From positions 1 through 9,587 of the forward strand of contig JACPAP010000007.1 of NCBI GenBank assembly GCA_016180765.1: DNA of 9,587 bases. Direction: 5' to 3'. The stretch is from Gemmatimonadota bacterium. GTDB taxonomy: Bacteria; Gemmatimonadota; Gemmatimonadetes; Gemmatimonadales; GWC2-71-9. The translations under genes and the position numbers were made by a program. The notes under the pieces are model-generated. The model was not told the origin of the DNA and searched no databases. It was given only the letters and a program-made list of their open reading frames with translations. Positions 5,621-9,587 of the stretch are shown here, one piece after another (within the stretch, counting starts at the first letter, position 1; each line of letters starts with the position of its first letter).

Positions 5621-6973
5621 ATGCGTCGCACCTTGGGTTTAGCGCTGCTGGTGTTGACTCTGGCGTTCCCGGCCCCGGCCCAGCAGGCCGCTCCCGAACG
5701 ACCCCTCGGCACGTTGCGCGAGCAGGCCGAGATCCAGCAGCGGTGGCTCACCCAGCGTCTCGAAACGGTCCTCCCGCGCCTGATGCGCCAGCACAGCGCG
5801 GACCTGTGGATCGTCTCCATGCGGGAGTACCACGAGGACCCCGTGTTCCACGCGCTGGTGTCTCCCACGACCTTCTTCGCGCGGCGACGGACCATCTACG
5901 TGTTCTTCGACCGGGGGCCCGAGCGCGGCGTCGAGCGTCTGGCGCTGGGCGGCACGTCGCAAGGCGGCCTGTACCAGGCCATTCGCGAAACCGAGCGGAC
6001 CCCCGACGGGCGGCAGCGCGAGCTGTGGGGCAAGGCCCAGTGGGACCTGCTGGCCCGGGTGGTGCGCGAGCGCAACCCCCGGCAGATCGCGCTCAACATC
6101 TCCCAGACCCACGCCTTCTCCGACGGCCTCACCGTGGGCGAGTGGGAACAGCTCCAGGAGGCTCTGGGCCCCGAGCTGCTCCAGCGCGTGGTCCGCGCCG
6201 AGCGGCTGCCCATCGACCTGCTGGCGACGCGGGTACCGGACATGCTGCCCATGTATCGTCGCATGCAGGAGATCGTCCACCAAACAATCGCGACGGCGTT
6301 CTCCGACCGGGTCATCAGGCCCGGCGTGACCACCACGGCAGACGTGGTGTGGTGGATGCGGCAGCGGGTGAACGACCTCGGCCTCAGCACCTGGTTTCAG
6401 ACGTCGGTGGACATCCAGCGGCGGGGCGCCAACCTGGCGGATTCCACCGCTCCCGTCATCCAGCGGGGCGACGTGCTGCACTGCGACTTCGGCATTACCG
6501 CGTTGGGGCTCAATACGGATACGCAGCACCTGGGGTACGTGCTGCGCGAAGGGGAGACCGACGCGCCGGCAGGCCTCAAGCGCGCGCTGTCCGCGAGCAA
6601 CCGGCTGCAAGACATCCTGCTGTCGCGCATGAAACCGGGTCGCACCGGGAACGAGGTGCTCAAGGCCGCGCTGGACCAGATGCGGGCCGAAAGAATAGAC
6701 GGCTCGATCTACACCCATCCCATCGGCGACCACGGGCACGCGGCCGGTCCGCTCATCGGGCTGTGGGACCGCCAGGACGGCGTCCCTGGCCGGGGCGATC
6801 TCCCGCTGCTCCCGAGCATGTGGCATTCGATCGAGCTGCAGGCCACGACTCCGGTGCCCGAATGGGGCAACCAGCCGGTGCGGATGGCGCAGGAAGAAGA
6901 AGCGGAGATGACCGCCGACGGCACGATGCGCTGGGTGCTCCGCCGGCAGTCTGAGCTGCACCTTGTTCGCTAA
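5621..6973 (+). CDS. exported M24-family metallopeptidase (Xaa-Pro aminopeptidase-like)
   Basis: This 450-residue protein has a Sec signal peptide: two Arg, a Leu/Ala-rich core, then FPAPA before QQ, with likely cleavage after residue 20. An N-terminal creatinase-like domain (about 30-220) is followed by the pita-bread catalytic domain (about 230-445). Metal ligands can be placed at D289 and D300 (DFGITALGLNTD), H371 or H373 in GDHGHAAGP, E405 in SIELQ, and E425 or a neighbour in the EEE run, so the dinuclear site looks intact. The family removes N-terminal residues before proline; some exported members have other roles, so the substrate is uncertain. ATG 5621 has GGAG 8 bases upstream and begins exactly at the signal peptide. 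It is divergent from the regulator gene. Confidence 0.88.
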   Translation: MRRTLGLALLVLTLAFPAPAQQAAPERPLGTLREQAEIQQRWLTQRLETVLPRLMRQHSADLWIVSMREYHEDPVFHALVSPTTFFARRRTIYVFFDRGPERGVERLALGGTSQGGLYQAIRETERTPDGRQRELWGKAQWDLLARVVRERNPRQIALNISQTHAFSDGLTVGEWEQLQEALGPELLQRVVRAERLPIDLLATRVPDMLPMYRRMQEIVHQTIATAFSDRVIRPGVTTTADVVWWMRQRVNDLGLSTWFQTSVDIQRRGANLADSTAPVIQRGDVLHCDFGITALGLNTDTQHLGYVLREGETDAPAGLKRALSASNRLQDILLSRMKPGRTGNEVLKAALDQMRAERIDGSIYTHPIGDHGHAAGPLIGLWDRQDGVPGRGDLPLLPSMWHSIELQATTPVPEWGNQPVRMAQEEEAEMTADGTMRWVLRRQSELHLVR

Positions 6974-6978
6974 ACGCG

Positions 6979-7049
6979 TCGGACAGCGATCCCAGCAACG
7001 GACTCACCGTAGTCGCCTCCGACAGCGACCAGGAGCCACGGATTCACCG
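6979..7049. repeat. imperfect 31-bp direct repeat, two copies
   Basis: Bases 6979-7009 and 7018-7049 match at about 25 of 31 positions. Both contain a TC-G-GACAGCGA-like start and end in ACGGA-C/T-TCACCG. The copies are 39 bases apart, right after the M24 stop codon, and the second runs directly into the left arm of element B2. This suggests duplication of the end of a repeat element. Confidence 0.6.
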
Positions 7050-7177
7050 CTTAGAACGCAGAGATGAACAGCGAGATCGCAGAGATGGATGTGCAGGGGT
7101 TACCCGACCAACCTTCGGGCAATCTCTGCGATCTCTCTTTCATCCCTCTGCGTCCTCTGCGGTAATCTTTCCGTGGC
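7035..7177. repeat. element B2: large CACCGCAGAG-type inverted repeat
   Basis: The left arm (7035-7088) and right arm (7121-7177) are imperfect complements with perfect blocks: GCCACGG/CCGTGGC at the tips, ACGCAGAG (7056-7063) with CTCTGCGT (7146-7153), and GAGATCGCAGAGAT (7073-7086) with its complement (7122-7135). The central loop holds a small hairpin, CCCGA/TCGGG (7103-7107, 7115-7119). It fills most of the gap between the M24 and S46 genes and would lie in an untranslated region. It shares its unit with element B1. Confidence 0.8.
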
Positions 7178-7217
7178 CGAGCTTGTGAGACGCGGAAAGA
7201 TCCAGGGGAAGACACTC

Positions 7218-9413
7218 ATGCGCGTATTCCGGTTCAGTTTATCCGTAGCCGCACTAGGGCTCGTGGTCTGGCTGTCCGCGTGTGCCCGCGGCGCCACGGG
7301 CGGCGCCCCGGCCCCCGGGCCCGCCCGCGGACAAGTCGTCGTCAGCGGCGGCGACACGATCGTCCTCATTGGTCCGCCCACGGTCGTGGACACGCTGCCG
7401 GCGGTGGCGCCGGGGCGGTTCGACACAGGCAAGATGTGGACCTTCGAGAACCCGCCGCTGGACTATTTCCAGCAGGAGTATGGATTCCGGCCCAGCGCCC
7501 AATGGCTGGAGCGGGTGCGTCTCGCCGCGCTCCGCCTGCCCAACTGCACGGCGTCCTTCGTGTCGCCCAACGGGCTGGTGATGAGCAATCACCACTGCGC
7601 CCGCGAGTCGGCGACGGCCGTGAGCCGGGAGGGCGAAGACCTGTTGACCAACGGCTTCTACGCCGCGACCCAGGCCGACGAGCGCCGCGTGCCTGATCTG
7701 TACGTGGACCAGCTGGTCGTGATCCGGGACGTTACTGCGGAGGTGCAGGCCGGCATCCCGGCGACGGGGCCCGAGGAGCAACAGATCGCCGCCCGCGACC
7801 AGAAGATCGAGGAAGTCGCGGAACGGCTAAGCGGGGAAACCGGGCTACGCTGCGACGTCACGTCCCTGTATCACGGCGGGAAATACTCGAGCTATTGCTA
7901 CCGCCGGTACGACGACGTCCGGCTGGTCTTCGCGCCGGAAACCCAGATCGGCTACTTCGGCGGCGACTACGACAACTTCACCTACCCGCGTTACGACCTC
8001 GACGTGAGCTTCTTCCGGGTATACGGGCCGGACGGGCAATCGTTCCAGACCCAGCACTACCTCACCTGGAGCGATTCCGGGGCCGCGGAAGGCTCGCCCG
8101 TGTTCGTGATCGGCAACCCCGGCTCCACCTCGCGACTCAACACCGTGGCGCAGCTCGAATACCGGCGAGACCACCAATACCCATCGACCATCCGCCTGCT
8201 GGAGAGCCGGGCGGGCGTCCTGGACCGGTACATCGCGCGCCACCCCGACCAGCGCTCCACGTACATCAACGACTACTTCAGCTACACCAACTCCCTCAAG
8301 GCCTACACCGGCGAGCTCAAAGGTCTGCGGACCCCGGAGCTGATGGCGCGGAAGGTGGCGTTCGAGAAGGCGTTCCAGGCGGCGGTGCGGAGCGATTCCG
8401 CCCTCCGCCGGCAGTACGGATCGCTGTGGGATGAGATCGCCCGGCTGCGGAGACAGATCGCCGACGTGGCACCCCGCGTCAACGCGCTGAACCAGGGTGG
8501 AAGCCTCCGATCGCAAACGCTGGCGACCGCGTTGGGGGTGCTGCAATACGCCCAGGCCGCCACCTCCGGCATGGTCCCGGACAGCGTCCTGGAGGCATTC
8601 CGCGCCGAGCTCCTGGCCACGGAGATCAACCGGGAGCTGGACGCCATGATCCTCGCGGCCCAGATCGAGGACGCGGTCCAGCTCCTGGGGCCGGACGATC
8701 CGTTCGTGCGGGACGCGCTGCAGGGGCGCGGCGTCGAGGCTGCCGCCACCTCCATCGTCAACCCGTCGGTGCTGCCGGATTCGGCGCGGCGGGCGGCCCT
8801 CCTGGCGAACCCGGCGGACCTCGCGACCACGCCCGACCCGGCGATCCGCCTGATGCGGTCCACCCTGCCCCGCCTGCGGGCGGCCTTCCAGGAATTCCAG
8901 CGATTGACCGACGCGGAAGAAGTCCGCACCAGTCGGCTGGCGCGCGCGCTGTTCGACGTGTACGGCGCCCACATCCCGCCCGACGCGACCTTTACCCTGC
9001 GAATCGCCGACGGCGTGGTGAAGGGGTACCAGTACAACGGCACCATCGCGCCGGTGTTCACCACCTTCTACGGGCTCTACGACCGGCACTTCTCGCACGC
9101 CGGCCGGCCCGACTGGGCGCTTCCCGACCGCTGGCGCCAGCCGCCGGCGGGCTTCAATCTCGCGACCCCGCTCAACTTCGTGACCACCAATGACATCATC
9201 GGGGGCAACTCGGGAAGCCCGGTCATCAATGCGGCGGGACAGCTCGTGGGACTGATCTTCGACGGCAACATCGAGAGCCTGCCCGGCGATTTCATCTATA
9301 CCACCGAGACCAACCGTGCCATCGCGGTACACTCGGCCGGCATCCTGGAGGCGCTGCGCCACGTGTATGGGGCGACACGGATCGTGACCGAGTTGGAGGC
9401 GACGAGGCGGTGA
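7218..9413 (+). CDS. S46-family dipeptidyl-peptidase lipoprotein, DPP7-like specificity
   Basis: This 731-residue serine peptidase begins with a lipoprotein signal: a hydrophobic stretch ending in LSAC, so Cys22 would be lipidated and the protein anchored in an outer envelope membrane. The chymotrypsin-like triad is visible: the second His of SNHHC (H126), an Asp of GGDYDNF (D250 or D252), and S665 in GGNSGSP. Family members release dipeptides from peptide N-termini. Eighteen residues after the Ser is G683 in FDGN, the position that is Arg in DPP11 (acidic P1) and Gly in DPP7 (hydrophobic P1), so DPP7-like cleavage is expected. The ATG at 7218 follows AGGGGAA and starts the signal; an in-frame earlier start at 7089 lies in element B2 and is unlikely. 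Length is usual for the family. The TGA lies inside the first unit of element A2. Confidence 0.93.
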   Translation: MRVFRFSLSVAALGLVVWLSACARGATGGAPAPGPARGQVVVSGGDTIVLIGPPTVVDTLPAVAPGRFDTGKMWTFENPPLDYFQQEYGFRPSAQWLERVRLAALRLPNCTASFVSPNGLVMSNHHCARESATAVSREGEDLLTNGFYAATQADERRVPDLYVDQLVVIRDVTAEVQAGIPATGPEEQQIAARDQKIEEVAERLSGETGLRCDVTSLYHGGKYSSYCYRRYDDVRLVFAPETQIGYFGGDYDNFTYPRYDLDVSFFRVYGPDGQSFQTQHYLTWSDSGAAEGSPVFVIGNPGSTSRLNTVAQLEYRRDHQYPSTIRLLESRAGVLDRYIARHPDQRSTYINDYFSYTNSLKAYTGELKGLRTPELMARKVAFEKAFQAAVRSDSALRRQYGSLWDEIARLRRQIADVAPRVNALNQGGSLRSQTLATALGVLQYAQAATSGMVPDSVLEAFRAELLATEINRELDAMILAAQIEDAVQLLGPDDPFVRDALQGRGVEAAATSIVNPSVLPDSARRAALLANPADLATTPDPAIRLMRSTLPRLRAAFQEFQRLTDAEEVRTSRLARALFDVYGAHIPPDATFTLRIADGVVKGYQYNGTIAPVFTTFYGLYDRHFSHAGRPDWALPDRWRQPPAGFNLATPLNFVTTNDIIGGNSGSPVINAAGQLVGLIFDGNIESLPGDFIYTTETNRAIAVHSAGILEALRHVYGATRIVTELEATRR

Positions 9414-9479
9414 GACGTGAGATGTGAGACGTGAGAAGGGGTGGTTGAGCCGTCTCACTTCTCACATCTTACGTCTCAC
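9410..9479. repeat. element A2: inverted array of 7-bp units (4 + 4), overlaps a stop codon
   Basis: The left arm is GTGAGAC, GTGAGAT, GTGAGAC, GTGAGAA (9410-9437); the right arm is GTCTCAC, TTCTCAC, ATCTTAC, GTCTCAC (9452-9479). Folding pairs 28 bases with about 3 mismatches around a 14-base loop. It is the same element type as 2352-2427, with the same 4 + 4 layout but a different loop. The S46 stop codon (9411-9413) is within the first unit. The next gene starts 19 bases after the right arm, so the hairpin would lie in its leader if the two are cotranscribed. Confidence 0.87.
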
Positions 9480-9497
9480 GTCACGCCCGGCATTCGC

Positions 9498-9587
9498 ATG
9501 CGCCTCGCCGACCTCTCCACCCCGGCGCTCCTGCTCGACCTGCCTCGCCTCGAGGCCAATCTGGCGCGGATGGCCGAGAGAGCGCGG
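9498..9587 (+). CDS. D-threonine aldolase / D-serine dehydratase-like protein, 3' end missing
   Basis: Only the first 30 codons are in the window, from ATG 9498. They read MRLADLSTPALLLDLPRLEA and continue NLARMAERAR. The pattern TPALLLDLxRLExNLxRM is the start of the alanine-racemase-like (fold-type III PLP) domain of D-threonine aldolases and D-serine dehydratases, in which the PLP lysine follows later, off the window. Such enzymes split D-threonine to glycine and acetaldehyde or deaminate D-serine. The ribosome site is weak. With only the N-terminus visible, the exact activity cannot be assigned. It lies downstream of the S46 gene on the same strand, with element A2 between. Confidence 0.72.
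   Translation, partial: MRLADLSTPALLLDLPRLEANLARMAERAR

Noticed and set aside
5639..6961. A 440-codon open frame on the minus strand opposite the M24 gene
   Set aside because: The plus strand carries intact metal ligands and a signal peptide; the minus reading is a composition artefact with no family features.
7089..7217. N-terminal extension of the S46 protein starting at 7089
   Set aside because: It lies inside element B2, has no ribosome site, and would bury the lipoprotein signal peptide that begins at 7218.
7845..9458. A 537-codon open frame on the minus strand opposite the S46 gene
   Set aside because: It is the antisense shadow of a clearly real gene in GC-rich DNA; its translation has no recognisable domain and it crosses element A2.

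Overview
The window is GC-rich throughout, with third codon positions mostly G or C, short gaps and genes on both strands. The gene content is a secreted M24 peptidase, an S46 lipoprotein peptidase, a DDC-type decarboxylase, Hsp20 and threonine/D-amino-acid PLP enzymes. Together with two families of gene-end inverted repeats, this suggests an environmental, probably uncultivated soil-type bacterium. Gemmatimonadota or a neighbouring phylum is my guess from style, not from any marker gene.

Layout. 1-864 (+): an AbiEii/AbiGii-type nucleotidyltransferase toxin gene missing its first few codons. 865-1401: a decayed minus-strand gene, read in three successive frames, that looks like an HTH protein of the kind found beside recombinases. 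The left end is therefore accessory or mobile DNA. 1402-2346 (+): a threonine ammonia-lyase/serine racemase-family enzyme. 2352-2427: inverted array of 7-bp units (element A1) between convergent gene ends. 2428-2898 (-): Hsp20, with a near-perfect sigma-54 promoter, a 17-bp palindrome at an enhancer-like distance and a strong leader hairpin. 3111-3191: a CACCGCAGAG-type inverted repeat (element B1). 3219-4667 and 4713-5429 (-): a probable two-gene operon, with a SufR-like winged-helix regulator carrying C-terminal cysteines first and an aromatic-amino-acid-decarboxylase-like PLP enzyme second. 5430-5620: divergent intergenic region with an AT-rich core. 5621-6973 (+): exported M24 metallopeptidase homologue. 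6979-7177: a direct repeat running into a large inverted repeat (element B2). 7218-9413 (+): S46 dipeptidyl-peptidase lipoprotein of the Gly (DPP7-like) type. 9410-9479: second copy of the 7-bp array (element A2), overlapping the stop codon. 9498-9587 (+): start of a D-threonine aldolase/D-serine dehydratase-like gene.

How it fits together. The M24 and S46 proteins both look exported and would break down peptides outside the cytoplasm. The decarboxylase, the threonine/serine lyase and the D-threonine-aldolase-like enzyme all use PLP on amino acids, so amino-acid catabolism is a loose theme. Only the regulator-decarboxylase pair has clear operon structure. The most unusual signals are non-coding: the sigma-54-type control region of hsp20, and two families of large inverted repeats placed at gene ends. 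I saw no tRNA, rRNA, CRISPR array or intact insertion sequence.
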